The notes under the pieces: generated by a model
The model's database searches: none
What the model was told of the DNA's origin: nothing
Seen by the model: only the letters and a program-made list of their open reading frames with translations
Part shown: positions 1-8,323 of the stretch, in pieces
How positions within the stretch are numbered: position 1 is the first letter of the stretch
Layout of the letters: each line of letters starts with the position of its first letter
Assembly (NCBI RefSeq): GCF_013314535.1
Contig: NZ_JABUAE010000036.1
Location: 1 to 39,604 of the forward strand
Direction of reading: 5' to 3'
DNA from: Bacillus sp. Xin1
GTDB lineage: Bacteria > Bacillota > Bacilli > Bacillales > Bacillaceae_G
DNA length: 39,604 nucleotides
Made by a program: the position numbers and the translations under genes

Positions 1-6
1 TTAAAT

Positions 7-44
7 GGCGTACCGCCCACATTTTAACGAAAATATACGCTAAG
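7..44 (+). repeat. Tn3-family-type 38-bp terminal inverted repeat, orphan
   Basis: The sequence starts GGCGTACCGCC and ends ATACGCTAAG, exactly 38 bp apart. That is the length and layout of class II (Tn3-family) ends, which begin GGGG-TACCGCC and end ACGCTAAG in Tn4430-like Bacillus transposons. The end points to the right. No tnpA, resolvase or partner end of the same sequence is seen nearby, so it is an orphan or the edge of a decayed transposon. A second, diverged 38-bp end of opposite orientation lies at 23908-23945. Confidence 0.6.
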
Positions 45-100
45 CAATTTTCGACATTAAAAAACGTTGATTTTATTACCCTAAGCAAAGCATTCAATCT

Positions 101-118
101 CAAAAACGGTCGTTTTTG
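101..118. other. Short palindrome CAAAAACG-gt-CGTTTTTG
   Basis: A perfect 8-bp inverted repeat with a 2-nt centre. Its role is unknown. The rest of 45-219 shows nothing I can name. Confidence 0.4.
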
Positions 119-219
119 GAACAGATAGTGTGGACTAACATCATTCATAAAACATATAATTATAAGGATATATTCAAAGAATGATTGAATACACATTCTT
201 TTTAGAAATTATATAGCAG

Positions 220-251
220 AAAGCTATGAACCTGAAGATTCATAGCTTTTT
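220..251. terminator. Intrinsic terminator, plus-strand reading
   Basis: An AAAGCTATGAA / TTCATAGCTTT stem with a short loop is followed by a T-run (TTTTTT). It lies past the 3' end of the minus-strand LysR gene, but its T-run suits a plus-strand transcript entering from the left edge of the window. Confidence 0.65.
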
Positions 252-322
252 TATCCAGTACGGAGATTTTATTTATATTGTTACAACTATATAACTGAAA
301 TTTAACAACATGTATACAGACT

Positions 323-1237
323 TCAATTATTTCCTTCCGTATTACCATAGTCTAAACTAAACGAAATTTCTTTTAACGTATCAATGAAAATATGTGTAGC
401 TGCACCTAGATATTTATCCTTCCTATAGACAATTCCCACATTTCGAGCAAGATTAGAATTTCGTATAGGAATGATTTTTATATTAGGTTGCTTAAGATAC
501 TCTAGGTAAGGGCCAGGTAATATAGTGATTCCTATACCGTCTGCTACCATATTAATTAATGATTGCATAGTTGTAATTTCAAAAATAGGACTCGGAAGAA
601 AACCCAAGTCTTTGCAATTTTTATTTATAAGTTGTCTTATAAAATATTGTTCAGGAAGTAAAATAGAAGGAGTCGTCTCTAATACTTCTAACTCTAACAT
701 ATCCTGATGTGCTAATGGATGTTCAACAGGTACTGCAAAAGCCATTTCTTCAGTATATAAAGAAAGTGTTTCAAATTCATCGCCTTTTATAGGTAAAAAA
801 ACGATTCCTAAGTCCACCTTATTTTCTAACAAGTGTTTTTGAATATCCCCAGTACGTAGACCTAGCACAGAAATCTTAACAGCTGGGTATAGCTTGTGAA
901 ATTTAATTAATGCGGGTGGAATAAGATAATTTTCTACTGTTAACAATGTACCAATCGAAATTGAGCCTCTTTGAAGTCCATTTAATTCATTTATTGAAGT
1001 TTTTGCCTGTTCTAATTCGTGAAAAATATTGCGAGTATACTTTAAGAGTAGTTTTCCCGATTCAGTAAGAGCTGTCTTCTTACCGATTCGATCAAATAAA
1101 GGCGTTCCAATTTCATGTTCTAATAATCTGATTTGTTGACTTAAAGATGGTTGGGAAATTCCAACTTTTTCTGCAGCTCTTGTAAAATGAAGTTCTTGGC
1201 ACACAGCATAAAAATACTCCAGTTGTCTTAATTCCAT
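323..1237 (-). CDS. LysR-family transcriptional regulator
   Basis: This 304-aa protein has the normal LysR length. Residues 1-60 form the winged helix-turn-helix, with the family signature around FTRAAEKVGISQPSLSQQI followed by LFDR and LTESG. Residues about 90-295 are the periplasmic-binding-like effector domain. An AGGAGG site sits 7 nt before the ATG, which fixes the start. The gene is divergent from the cupin / DapA-like / MFS operon that starts at 1523, the classic arrangement for a LysR activator of its neighbours. The inducer is unknown; the neighbours suggest a small aromatic or keto acid. The gene is intact. Confidence 0.93.
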   Translation of the reverse strand: MELRQLEYFYAVCQELHFTRAAEKVGISQPSLSQQIRLLEHEIGTPLFDRIGKKTALTESGKLLLKYTRNIFHELEQAKTSINELNGLQRGSISIGTLLTVENYLIPPALIKFHKLYPAVKISVLGLRTGDIQKHLLENKVDLGIVFLPIKGDEFETLSLYTEEMAFAVPVEHPLAHQDMLELEVLETTPSILLPEQYFIRQLINKNCKDLGFLPSPIFEITTMQSLINMVADGIGITILPGPYLEYLKQPNIKIIPIRNSNLARNVGIVYRKDKYLGAATHIFIDTLKEISFSLDYGNTEGNN

Positions 1238-1522
1238 TCTGAAGCCTCCTAGTTCAAGTGATGATAGTTAATGAATTGATGTTATGTAAAGCCTCAAGGA
1301 TCTCATTTATTATGGTTAGCTTCTACATGAATTCTACAGCAACTTAAGATAATACAAATTATATCATAGGTTAAAGCTATAATTATTATATAAATAATTA
1401 GATTGTTCTATTAATCGAAGTATCTTAGACTATTATTTACACAGAAGGCTAATCTTATTAAAATTAATGATTTCGAAACTTAAAACACTTAAACTGTGTA
1501 AAATTTTGAGGAGGTTAATAGG
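1238..1522. promoter_or_regulatory. Divergent LysR/cupin-operon control region
   Basis: This 285-bp gap between divergent genes must hold both promoters. An AT-rich imperfect inverted repeat (CTATAATTATTATATAAATA, about 1377-1402) has the T-N11-A look of a LysR site. I cannot pick the promoters with confidence. The cupin gene has a GAGGAGG ribosome binding site at about 1508-1514. Confidence 0.4.
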
Positions 1523-2056
1523 ATGAGTAATCAAAGAACAGATATTGTCAATTATAGCGAATTTCTAAAAAAGAGTAGGAAGCCTGCCATTCGAGCATGT
1601 TCTTGGAAATGGAAAGATATTTATCCCTTGCTTAATGAATCTGTATCAGAAGATTTTCTTGAAAGTGGACGTGGAACTTTATCCCTCATTCATAAGGATA
1701 CTGGAGATGCGTATGGTACTTCCTCAACAATGAATGTAGTAGTACAAATTTTCAAACCAGGTGAGCATAATAAGGCTCATCGTCATACGAATGTGGCTTT
1801 AAACCTAGTATTTCAGGGAGAGGGTTTTAGTATTGTAGATGGAGAGAAGATTGAATGGGAAAAAGGTGATTTATTCCTAGCTCCTCCATGGTCTGCTCAT
1901 GAGCATTGCAACACTTCAGAAACAGAGGATGCGATTTTTTTCACTTTTCAGGATGTTCCGGTCCTTACTTCAATGGGCACATGGTTTTTAGAAGAACCCA
2001 TAGGGAGTACTCCCCGCCACGTCTTAAAGCAAAATGTACAGACAGAGAAAAAATAG
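1523..2056 (+). CDS. Single-domain cupin, gentisate-dioxygenase-like
   Basis: A 177-aa protein with one double-stranded beta-helix domain. Cupin motif 1 carries H86 and H88 (KAHRHTN), followed by a glycine-rich VFQGEG strand. Motif 2 is LAPPWSAHEHCN with H126 and H128. The HRHT...PPW..H.H.N pattern is that of gentisate 1,2-dioxygenase and relatives, which bind Fe(II) and cleave aromatic rings. Those enzymes are about 340 aa with two cupin domains, so this is a half-length relative; dioxygenase, isomerase or sensor roles are all possible. It is first in an operon with a DapA-superfamily lyase (77 bp downstream) and a CynX-like exporter, under a divergent LysR regulator. This suggests small-molecule catabolism; the substrate is unknown. 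Confidence 0.8.
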   Translation: MSNQRTDIVNYSEFLKKSRKPAIRACSWKWKDIYPLLNESVSEDFLESGRGTLSLIHKDTGDAYGTSSTMNVVVQIFKPGEHNKAHRHTNVALNLVFQGEGFSIVDGEKIEWEKGDLFLAPPWSAHEHCNTSETEDAIFFTFQDVPVLTSMGTWFLEEPIGSTPRHVLKQNVQTEKK

Positions 2057-2133
2057 AAGGTATTAACTAGTACTTTTTATATTTGATCTCACGTAAAATT
2101 AATTATTTATATAAATACCGGAGGATAAAACAG

Positions 2134-2931
2134 ATGAAAAATTTAAATGTAGCTATTCCAACCCCCTTTCAAGAAGATGAAAGTTTGTATTTAGAGGGCT
2201 TTAATTCCATTGTTGAGTACTTAACAGGTAACGGAATAGAGTCTCTTCTTGTATCTGCTACTACAGGTGAACAAAATTCAATGAGTATTGAAGAGCGAAT
2301 CCAAATTATCGATTATTTTAACCAACAAAATTTTAAACATGTTGAACTTATGTTTGGTGTATCAGCTACAACAACAAAAAATGCAATAAGATTGATTAAA
2401 AAACTTGAGGATTCTGTTTTCGATTCCATTCTAATTCAGTTCCCTCCATACATTCAGCCGACGCAAGAACAGGCTGTTTCTTATATTAATGAGTTATTGC
2501 AGCATACCACAAAAAATGTTGTACTTTATAACAATCCTTTTCGAACAGGTTTTGAGCTAAGTGCTGAATCATTGAGTACTCTTATTAATCAGAAGTACCC
2601 CAATCTGGTAGGCATGAAAGAAGAGAGTGATGTTAAACGTCATGAAAATACAACTTTACCAGATGAATTTATCATGTTCGCTGGGGGAGATGTAAACCTT
2701 ATAGAAAAGATAATGAATGGTTGTAATGGACTTTCTAGTATGGTAGGAAATGTTTATCCAAAAGAAATTCAACAAATTTCCAGTGACTTATTAACAAATA
2801 AACCAGTGGACATTCGAAAAATAAACGAATTAATTAATAAGGTTACAAGTGGTCAAGCTGTTATAAACATTAAGAATCACTACAATTCTCTGGGCATAAA
2901 AGTAGGTACTTGTCGTTCTCCTATTCGGTAA
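2134..2931 (+). CDS. DapA (dihydrodipicolinate synthase) superfamily aldolase/lyase
   Basis: A 265-aa TIM-barrel class I aldolase. The Schiff-base lysine is K162 in GMKEES, the catalytic tyrosine is Y132 in LYNNPFRTG, and the substrate loop is ATTGEQNSMS at 42-51. I start it at the ATG with a CGGAGG site 9 nt upstream; an upstream in-frame start at 2083 lacks a ribosome binding site. It is shorter than standard DapA (about 290 aa), and the C-terminal helices look reduced. Operon context with a gentisate-type cupin and an exporter argues for a catabolic 2-keto acid lyase or aldolase rather than lysine synthesis. Function within the superfamily cannot be told from sequence. Confidence 0.82.
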   Translation: MKNLNVAIPTPFQEDESLYLEGFNSIVEYLTGNGIESLLVSATTGEQNSMSIEERIQIIDYFNQQNFKHVELMFGVSATTTKNAIRLIKKLEDSVFDSILIQFPPYIQPTQEQAVSYINELLQHTTKNVVLYNNPFRTGFELSAESLSTLINQKYPNLVGMKEESDVKRHENTTLPDEFIMFAGGDVNLIEKIMNGCNGLSSMVGNVYPKEIQQISSDLLTNKPVDIRKINELINKVTSGQAVINIKNHYNSLGIKVGTCRSPIR

Positions 2932-2984
2932 TAATACTATTTCACGGATTTACTCATTTTAATGAAAGAATCCTAAGGTAATCG

Positions 2985-3024
2985 CCAAGCAGAAAAAATA
3001 ATTCAATTATTCTTTCTGCTTGCG
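2985..3024. terminator. Long hairpin between lyase and MFS genes
   Basis: CCAAGCAGAAA-AATAATT pairs with AATTATT-CTTTCTGCTTG, a stem of about 18 bp. It could be a terminator or a processing hairpin that lowers expression of the downstream transporter. There is no clean T-run on the plus strand, so termination is uncertain. Confidence 0.5.
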
Positions 3025-3063
3025 GATACCATTACTAAACAATATGGAGGGGCTATATCTATC

Positions 3064-3259
3064 ATGAGGATTTTACATCAAATAGAAAAACAAAAAATGG
3101 ATATAAAGATTAAAAGAGGATTACTTATTGCAGGAGTTATTTTAATTGGAGCAAATCTCAGAGCCCCAATAACATCAGTAGGTCCACTATTATCTTCTAT
3201 TCGTGATAGTCTGGGTATATCTAATACATTAGCAGGGACAATTACTACAGTACCGTTAC
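3064..3259 (+). pseudogene. CynX/NimT-like MFS transporter, truncated by IS
   Basis: Only about 65 N-terminal residues remain. The segment GVILIGANLRAPITSVGPLL is the hallmark first transmembrane helix and loop of the CynX/NimT (cyanate / 2-nitroimidazole) MFS family, normally about 400 aa. A GGAGGGG site lies about 13 nt before the ATG. The reading frame runs straight into an IS6-family terminal repeat at 3260, and no downstream part of the gene is seen in this window. It was the third gene of the LysR-controlled operon and presumably moved the pathway's substrate or product. Confidence 0.8.
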
Positions 3260-3588
3260 GGTTCTGTTGCGAAGTTTTATTAAGGTTAAGTGGTACCAAC
3301 AAAAAGTTGTGCATTTTATGCGATTGTTAGTAGCTCCTGTAATTCATTGTATATCGAAAAACCGAAGTCTGAGCCAAGGCTTCGGTTTCGTTTATATAAA
3401 GCATGAATGGTTTCGATGCCTTTCAAGGTACGGGAAGCGTGGCGAAGATTTTGAAATCCTGCGGATTTGGCAAAGCGTCGCTTTATATGTCTATGATCTT
3501 GTTCGATACGATCGTTCAAATACTTGCTCGTATAATGAATAGTACGTGCATAAAAGCCTTGTTCTCTTAATTTGTTAAATGCGAAAAG
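3260..3588 (-). mobile_element. IS431-like IS6 element, 3' fragment (copy 1)
   Basis: It begins with the terminal repeat GGTTCTGTTGCGAAG at the left edge and holds the C-terminal half of an IS6 transposase on the minus strand (3316 to about 3582), including the catalytic-glutamate segment IEQDHRHIKRRFAKSAGF. The N-terminal half and the other terminal repeat are missing; similarity stops near 3585. Its sequence matches the right half of copy 3 (7434-8242) best. It is dead and interrupts the MFS gene. Confidence 0.85.
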
Positions 3589-3598
3589 CACCAGGACC

Positions 3599-3686
3599 TT
3601 ACTAATACTTAAATTTTTTTGTGAAATCTTGTATTTTTTTGATTAGATTCTGTAGTATTGATTATAAATTAAAGATGTGCTGCTAT
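3599..3686 (+). repeat. Non-coding repeat, copy A (partner 8522-8606)
   Basis: About 85 bp from TACTAATACTTAAAT through GATTAGATTCTGTAGTATT to TATAAATTAAAGATG is roughly 80% identical to 8522-8606. Copy B sits just upstream of a TnpB scar, so both may be left-end remnants of the same IS200/IS605-type element. The identity was judged by eye. Confidence 0.6.
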
Positions 3687-3706
3687 TATAACGCCTTAAC
3701 TTTTAT

Positions 3707-3770
3707 CCGAAAGTAGTCTTCCACTTTTAAACGTGAAGGTGCGCCAGTGAAAGTGGAAGATGAATTTCGG
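3707..3770. other. Nested 64-bp inverted repeat
   Basis: CCGAAA (3707-3712) pairs with TTTCGG (3765-3770), and CTTCCACTTT (3718-3727) pairs with AAAGTGGAAG (3750-3759). Both sides have symmetric 5-nt spacers (gtagt and atgaa). It sits 4 bp from the left end of IS copy 2. The role is unknown; it could be a structured RNA, a decayed MITE or a recombination site. Confidence 0.5.
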
Positions 3771-3774
3771 TTAG

Positions 3775-4583
3775 GGTTCTGTTGCCAAGATTTCTAAGCT
3801 GAGATAACCTGTAGAAAAAGTGTGAGCAGGAGAATGATATATGGGGTATTTTAAAGGAAAACAGTTTAAAAAGGATATTATTTTGGTAGCCGTCGGCTAC
3901 TATTGTCGTTTTTCTTTAAGCTATCGTGATGTATCTGAAATCTTGAAAGAGCGTGGTGTTTCGGTTCACCCAACAACCATCATGCGCTGGGTTCATGAAT
4001 ATGGAAACCTTATCTATCAAATTTGGAAGAAGAAAAATAAAAACGTTCAATTATCTTGGAAACTAGATGAAACCTATATAAAAGTCAAAGGAAAATGGTG
4101 TTATTTATATCGTGCAATTGATAAAGATGGGCACACATTGGATATTCAACTTCGTAAAAAACGGGATCATCAGGCTGCCTATGCTTTTATGAAAAGATTG
4201 GTCAAAACGTTTGGAGAACCAGCGGTTCTCACTACAGACAAAGTACCAGCATTACTTTGTGCATTTAACAAATTAAGAGAACAAGGATTTTATCAAACTA
4301 CAATCCATTGTACAATCAAATATTTGAATAATCTCATGGAACAGAATCATAGGCATGTAAAGAGACGTTTTGCCAAATCTGCAGGATTTCAAAATCTTCG
4401 TCATGCTTCACGTACGATAAAAGGTATTGAAACCATTCATGCTCTATATAAACAAAGTCGAAGTCTTCAAAGAGACTCCGCCCTTTCAACGTACAATGAA
4501 CTTCAACAATTATTAGCTACTTCTTAAACATTGCTCCTCATTTACCAACCTGTTTATGTTTTTTCAAACTTTGCAACAGAACC
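3775..4583 (+). mobile_element. IS431-like IS6-family element (copy 2), complete
   Basis: An 809-bp element with terminal repeats GGTTCTGTTGCCAAGATTTC on the left and AAACTTTGCAACAGAACC on the right. The flanking 8-mers (tcggttag / taaaaaat) are not duplicated, so this insertion formed by or was altered by recombination. Its left half resembles copies 3 and 6 and its right half resembles copies 4 and 5, so it looks like a hybrid. Confidence 0.9.
3841..4527 (+). CDS. IS6-family transposase (copy 2)
   Basis: A 228-aa full-length DDE transposase. The N-terminal HTH region is followed by the catalytic core: first Asp in KLDETYIKV, second Asp in LTTDKVPAL, Glu in MEQNHRHVKRRF. The residue after the catalytic Glu-Gln is Asn, where most local copies have Asp (EQDHRH); activity is probably kept but untested. 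The ATG follows a GAGCAGGAG-like site about 8 nt upstream. Confidence 0.92.
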   Translation: MGYFKGKQFKKDIILVAVGYYCRFSLSYRDVSEILKERGVSVHPTTIMRWVHEYGNLIYQIWKKKNKNVQLSWKLDETYIKVKGKWCYLYRAIDKDGHTLDIQLRKKRDHQAAYAFMKRLVKTFGEPAVLTTDKVPALLCAFNKLREQGFYQTTIHCTIKYLNNLMEQNHRHVKRRFAKSAGFQNLRHASRTIKGIETIHALYKQSRSLQRDSALSTYNELQQLLATS

Positions 4584-4756
4584 TAAAAAATGATTGTATG
4601 CTATAAAGGGCATACGGCAACGATTACTACTTTTTAAAGCCATTTGTTATTTTCGTTAACAGAATAGAGTAAGCTAAAAAAAGCAAGCACTAGTGTTTCA
4701 GCCTAAAGCTTTTATATTATTTGGACTGTGGGTTGTTAGAAAGGATTGTATGTTTG

Positions 4757-5350
4757 ATGTTATTTACAGATTTATCGTCTCCTGTACAGCGGAGTTATCT
4801 GTCTGATCTACGTAAGAATGTTCGTAATCTTCTTGGGGATATGAACTATGTTGTTGTAGAGGAAGATGTATCTTTTATTACAGATGATTTTGTTCAGCGA
4901 GTATTTGAGTATCTAGAGAAGAAACATTTTCTCCAGAAATGGATAGACGTGGAGATTTCTCTTGGTGAGATGTACGAGTTATTACAGTTGATTGAAAAAT
5001 CTATGAGAAAAAGAAAGTCTACATTGCATCATTGGAATTATTTTCACAGTTTATTACATGATTTAAGATTACATGAGGATATTCCAAATGATTTTTTATA
5101 TATGAAAAAGAGATTGATGGAGGTGGAGAATATGAAGAAACAGCAGGAAGATGCACCATCCTTAACTCCAGTTTCTACACAACAGCTTAATGTATTAAAA
5201 AAATTGTGGAAGAGAACGTTTAAAAGAGCCTTAGAAGTAACAGAAGATATTACACAGAGTGAGGTGGATGAGTTATTTACTAAGGTAAATCAGAAACGGT
5301 TTAAAATATATAGAGAACGTAGAGATAGACTGTGGAAAAGAGGAATTTAA
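4757..5350 (+). CDS. Hypothetical protein, charged and helical
   Basis: Not recognised. It has about 197 residues from the ATG at 4757, which has an AGAAAGGA site about 11 nt upstream. The frame is open further upstream to a stop at 4691, with a TTG at 4721, so the N-terminus is uncertain. The protein is rich in Lys/Arg/Glu/Leu, with probable long helices and a basic tail (KRFKIYRERRDRLWKRGI). No signal peptide or membrane segment is seen. It stands alone between an IS copy and an HU scar. Confidence 0.55.
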   Translation: MLFTDLSSPVQRSYLSDLRKNVRNLLGDMNYVVVEEDVSFITDDFVQRVFEYLEKKHFLQKWIDVEISLGEMYELLQLIEKSMRKRKSTLHHWNYFHSLLHDLRLHEDIPNDFLYMKKRLMEVENMKKQQEDAPSLTPVSTQQLNVLKKLWKRTFKRALEVTEDITQSEVDELFTKVNQKRFKIYRERRDRLWKRGI

Positions 5351-5440
5351 CTTTCTTACACAGTGGGGTATGTGAACAGATATAGTTGCCAAAACTTAAG
5401 AATTAGGGTGAAAATGACGACTGTACGATTATAAAATAAA

Positions 5441-5476
5441 ACAGTAGCATGAATCCTAATGATTTCATGCTACTGT
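5441..5476 (-). terminator. Intrinsic terminator of the lost HU gene
   Basis: ACAGTAGCATGAA pairs with TTTCATGCTACTGT. On the minus strand it is followed by TTTTATTTTATAA, a T-rich tract just downstream of the HU stop codon. Confidence 0.75.
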
Positions 5477-5486
5477 GAAATGAATA

Positions 5487-5549
5487 TTATTCCGCTTTTA
5501 CAGCTTCTTTTAATGTTTTTCCCGCTTTAAAGGCAGGTAATTTCTTCAT
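5487..5549 (-). pseudogene. C-terminal scar of DNA-binding protein HU
   Basis: On the minus strand 21 codons read MKKLPAFKAGKTLKEAVKAE and stop. This is the last strand and helix of HU/HBsu (family consensus PAFKPGKALKDAVK). Everything upstream is gone; beyond 5550 the sequence belongs to a glycosyltransferase remnant on the other strand. Its own terminator (5441-5476) is preserved. HU family members are about 90 aa, so this scar is non-functional unless the short ORF is used otherwise. Confidence 0.75.
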
Positions 5550-5568
5550 GTACAACATTTTCCATTAC

Positions 5569-6372
5569 TAAAAAGATAGCCTCTACTCTTATGAAAAAGC
5601 ATGGAGAAGAAAATAAAAAATCCCCTTTATATCAGGAAGTCATGTGTATTTTTAAAAAACGGGAAGATATTTATGGCATTACCCTTAATGAAAAATAGAA
5701 TGTGATGACATGCCCAGGGGATATTACAATTGTATATACATCAAAATTGTATCAACCAAATGTAGAGGAATTTGATGATTCTTATATATTTGTCGGGACT
5801 TCTATTGCACAGCGTAATGATGTAAATTCTTTTTCCTTAGAGCAGGAAAAGGGAAACAAGTTAATTTTATTTCTATGGGAACAGTATTTAACCAGCAACC
5901 CGACTTTTATCACACATGTTTTGAAGCATTTCGAGATAGCCTGGTTACTGTCATATTAGCTGTAGGGGAACAAAATGATATTAGTCAATTAGAAAATATT
6001 CCTTCTAATTTTAAGCTATATAATTACGTTCCTCAATTAGATATTCTACAACATACTGATCTATTTATTACACATGGGGGAATGAATAGTTCCAGTGAAA
6101 GCTTATATTTTTGTGTTCCTATGCTAGTTATTCCAGTTATGGGAGATCAGCCTATAGTTGCTCAAAGAATAGAAGCATTAGAAGCCAGGGTCCAGTTAAA
6201 TCGTAATTTGCTTACTTCGGAAATATTACGTAATACAGCAATGCATGTGTTATCAAATGATATTTATACAAAAAATAGCCATAGAATTGGAAAATCTTTA
6301 AAAAATGCTGGAGGATATAACAAGGCAGTCGATGAAATTGAAACCTTTAAATTTAAAATGGGTATTAAGTAA
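5569..6372 (+). pseudogene. Macrolide-type (YjiC/YojK-like) glycosyltransferase, broken
   Basis: The C-terminal two thirds of a UGT/MGT-family GT-B glycosyltransferase. It is readable from about STLMKKHGEE, with an in-frame TAG at 5696, then GDITIVYTSKLYQPNVEEF. A frameshift (one T lost in a T-run near 5866) follows; frame 2 then continues FISMGTVFNQQPDF and the nucleotide-sugar site THGGMNSSSESLYF, ending at 6372. The N-terminal acceptor domain (about 190 aa) is missing. Intact family members (about 390-400 aa) glycosylate macrolides, flavonoids and similar acceptors with UDP-sugars. An alpha/beta hydrolase follows 61 bp downstream. Confidence 0.85.
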
Positions 6373-6433
6373 GGCAAAAATACTGTGACTTTAAAAGTGA
6401 ACTATGAAAATGAGTTAAATGGAGGGAACTAAA

Positions 6434-7306
6434 ATGAAGCATTTAGAAAAAAAACATCAAGAAACTAACTATCTACAATCTTATGAGAAAAGTCTAAAAT
6501 TATGGCCAATTAGTTTTTCATCTTACTTTGTAGAAACATCTCAAGGGAAGACTCATATTATTGAAAGTGGTAATAAATTAGCACAACCTCTCGTATTACT
6601 CCATGGAGCAAAAATGAGTTCGACAATGTGGTATTCAAATATTTTACACTGGAGTAAACAATTTAGAATAATGTGTATTGATATTTTAGGAGATAAAAAT
6701 AAAAGTGTTCCCAAAAAAGGCTTTACAGATCGCTTAAGTTACGCACTATGGTTAAAAGAAGTATTACATACATTAGAAATTAATAGCACGAACATTGTAG
6801 GATTGTCATATGGTGCTTTGCATACTGTTAACTTCTTGACATTTTTTCCAGAGAAGGTAAATAAGGCTGTAATAATGAGTCCTGCAGCAACGTATATTCC
6901 TTTTCATCCTTTGTTTTTTTCCTATGCTTCAGGAATGATGAATAGTAGGGAAGGGGTCGAGAAATTTTTAGAGTGGATTTTTGATAATCGATACACTATT
7001 CATCCTTTTATTCAAGAACAATTGGTAGCAGGAATGATGTGGAATAATTCAGTGAAAAATGAAACTCCAACAGAACAGGGATTTCCATATATTTTTACGA
7101 ACCAAGAGTTAGCCGAAATTCAAACGCCTATGCTGTTAATGTTAGGAGAGAAGGAAGTAATGTATAACCCAATAGAAGCTTTCAAATGTGCTGAACATTC
7201 ATCACCCAATCTAACTGTAGAATTGGTGAAAGATGTAGGACATTTAATGTCCATGGAGAATCCTCAATATATAAATGATCGTATTTTGGAATTTTTTAAT
7301 AAATAG
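6434..7306 (+). CDS. Alpha/beta hydrolase (YbfK-like carboxylesterase)
   Basis: A 290-aa protein. The oxyanion motif is LLHGAKMSS (about 56-63), the nucleophile elbow is GLSYG with S125, and the catalytic His is in VKDVGHLMSMENP near the C-terminus; the acid is probably D or E around LMLGEKEVMYN. The overall pattern recalls Bacillus YbfK-type carboxylesterases. The ATG at 6434 has a GGAGGG site 8 nt upstream, preferred over the in-frame ATG at 6419. There is no signal peptide, so it acts in the cytoplasm. It is probably transcribed with the dead glycosyltransferase upstream. The substrate is unknown. Confidence 0.88.
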   Translation: MKHLEKKHQETNYLQSYEKSLKLWPISFSSYFVETSQGKTHIIESGNKLAQPLVLLHGAKMSSTMWYSNILHWSKQFRIMCIDILGDKNKSVPKKGFTDRLSYALWLKEVLHTLEINSTNIVGLSYGALHTVNFLTFFPEKVNKAVIMSPAATYIPFHPLFFSYASGMMNSREGVEKFLEWIFDNRYTIHPFIQEQLVAGMMWNNSVKNETPTEQGFPYIFTNQELAEIQTPMLLMLGEKEVMYNPIEAFKCAEHSSPNLTVELVKDVGHLMSMENPQYINDRILEFFNK

Positions 7307-7317
7307 GGCATCTCTAG

Positions 7318-7420
7318 TATCCCATTGCAGATGTTGAATCCATAAAGTCAGTATCTACAACTACTTGAACACCACCTGTGTGGTAACTGTCCTTGATGTG
7401 TCATCTCATGTAACTATGTC
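7318..7420 (-). pseudogene. Possible short coding scar, unidentified
   Basis: The minus strand reads open as HIKDSYHTGGVQVVVDTDFM DSTSAMGY with no start or stop context; the composition looks protein-like. I do not recognise the family. It ends against IS copy 3. Confidence 0.2.
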
Positions 7421-7433
7421 GTTGGTTCTGTTG

Positions 7434-8242
7434 CAAAGATTTCTAAACTGAGATAACCTGTAGAAAAAGTGTGAGCAGGAGAATGATATATGAGGTATTT
7501 TAATGGAAAACAGTTTAAAAAGGATATTATTTTGGTAGCCGTCGGCTACTATTGTCGTTTTTCTTTAAGCTTTTCTTTAAGCTATCGTGATGTATCTGAA
7601 ATCTTGAAAGAGCGTGGTGTTTCGGTTCACCCAACAACCATCATGAGCTGGGTTCATGAATATGGAAACCTTATCTATCAAATTTGGAAGAAGAAAAATA
7701 AAAACGTTCCATTATCTTAGAAACTAGATGAAACCTATATAAAAGTCAAAGGAAAATGGTGTTATTTATATCGTGCAATTGATAAAGACGGGCACATTGG
7801 ATATTCAACTTCGTAAAAAACGGGATCATCAGGCTGCCTATGCCTTTATGAAAAGATTGGTCAAAACGTTTGGAGAACCAGCGGTTCTCACTACAGACAA
7901 AGCACCAGCATTACTTTGCGCATTTAACAAATTAAGAGAACAAGGCTTTTATATAAATACAACTCATTGTACAATCAAGCATTTGAACAATCTCATTGAA
8001 CAGGACCATAGGCATGTGAAGCGACGTTTTTCCAAATCCGCAGGATTTCAAAATCTTCGCCACGCTTCCCGTACCTTGAAAGGCATCGAAACCATTCATG
8101 CTTTATATAAACGAAACCGAAGTCTTGGCTCAGACTTCGGTTTTTCGACATACAATGAATTACAGGAGCTACTAACAATCGCATAAAATGTACAACTTTT
8201 TGTTAGCACCACTTAACCTTAACAAAACTTCGCAACAGAACC
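7434..8242 (+). mobile_element. IS431-like IS6-family element (copy 3), broken transposase
   Basis: 809 bp from GGTTCTGTTGCAAAGATTTC to CTTCGCAACAGAACC. The left half is nearly identical to copy 2. The right half, including the GACTTCGGTTTTTCGACATA tail, matches copy 1. This argues for recombination or gene conversion between IS copies. The flanking 8-mers (atgtcgtt / attcgaac) differ, so no target duplication is preserved. Confidence 0.9.
7490..8186 (+). pseudogene. IS6-family transposase, multiply disrupted
   Basis: There are three lesions: a 12-bp tandem duplication (TTTTCTTTAAGC twice, giving FSLSFSLSYRD), a TAG stop replacing the Trp codon before KLDETYIKV (7718-7720), and a 2-nt deletion in GGGCACACATTGG near 7796. 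The catalytic segments LTTDKAPAL and IEQDHRHVKRRF are still readable in the second half. It cannot make a full transposase. Confidence 0.9.
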
Positions 8243-8264
8243 ATTCGAACTATGCCTTTAACAA

Positions 8265-8292
8265 AAAAGAATCACTTTTTAGTGGTTCTTTT
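8265..8292. terminator. Bidirectional intrinsic terminator
   Basis: AAAAGAATCACT pairs with AGTGGTTCTTTT and continues into a T-run. It lies just outside IS copy 3. Confidence 0.75.
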
Positions 8293-8323
8293 TTGTTGTA
8301 AATCTTTGAGTTAGGATTTAATC

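Noticed and set aside
3707-3770. Integron attC site
   Set aside because: The nested-stem layout is suggestive, but the R-box consensus (GTTRRRY/RYYYAAC) does not fit cleanly and there is no integron integrase.
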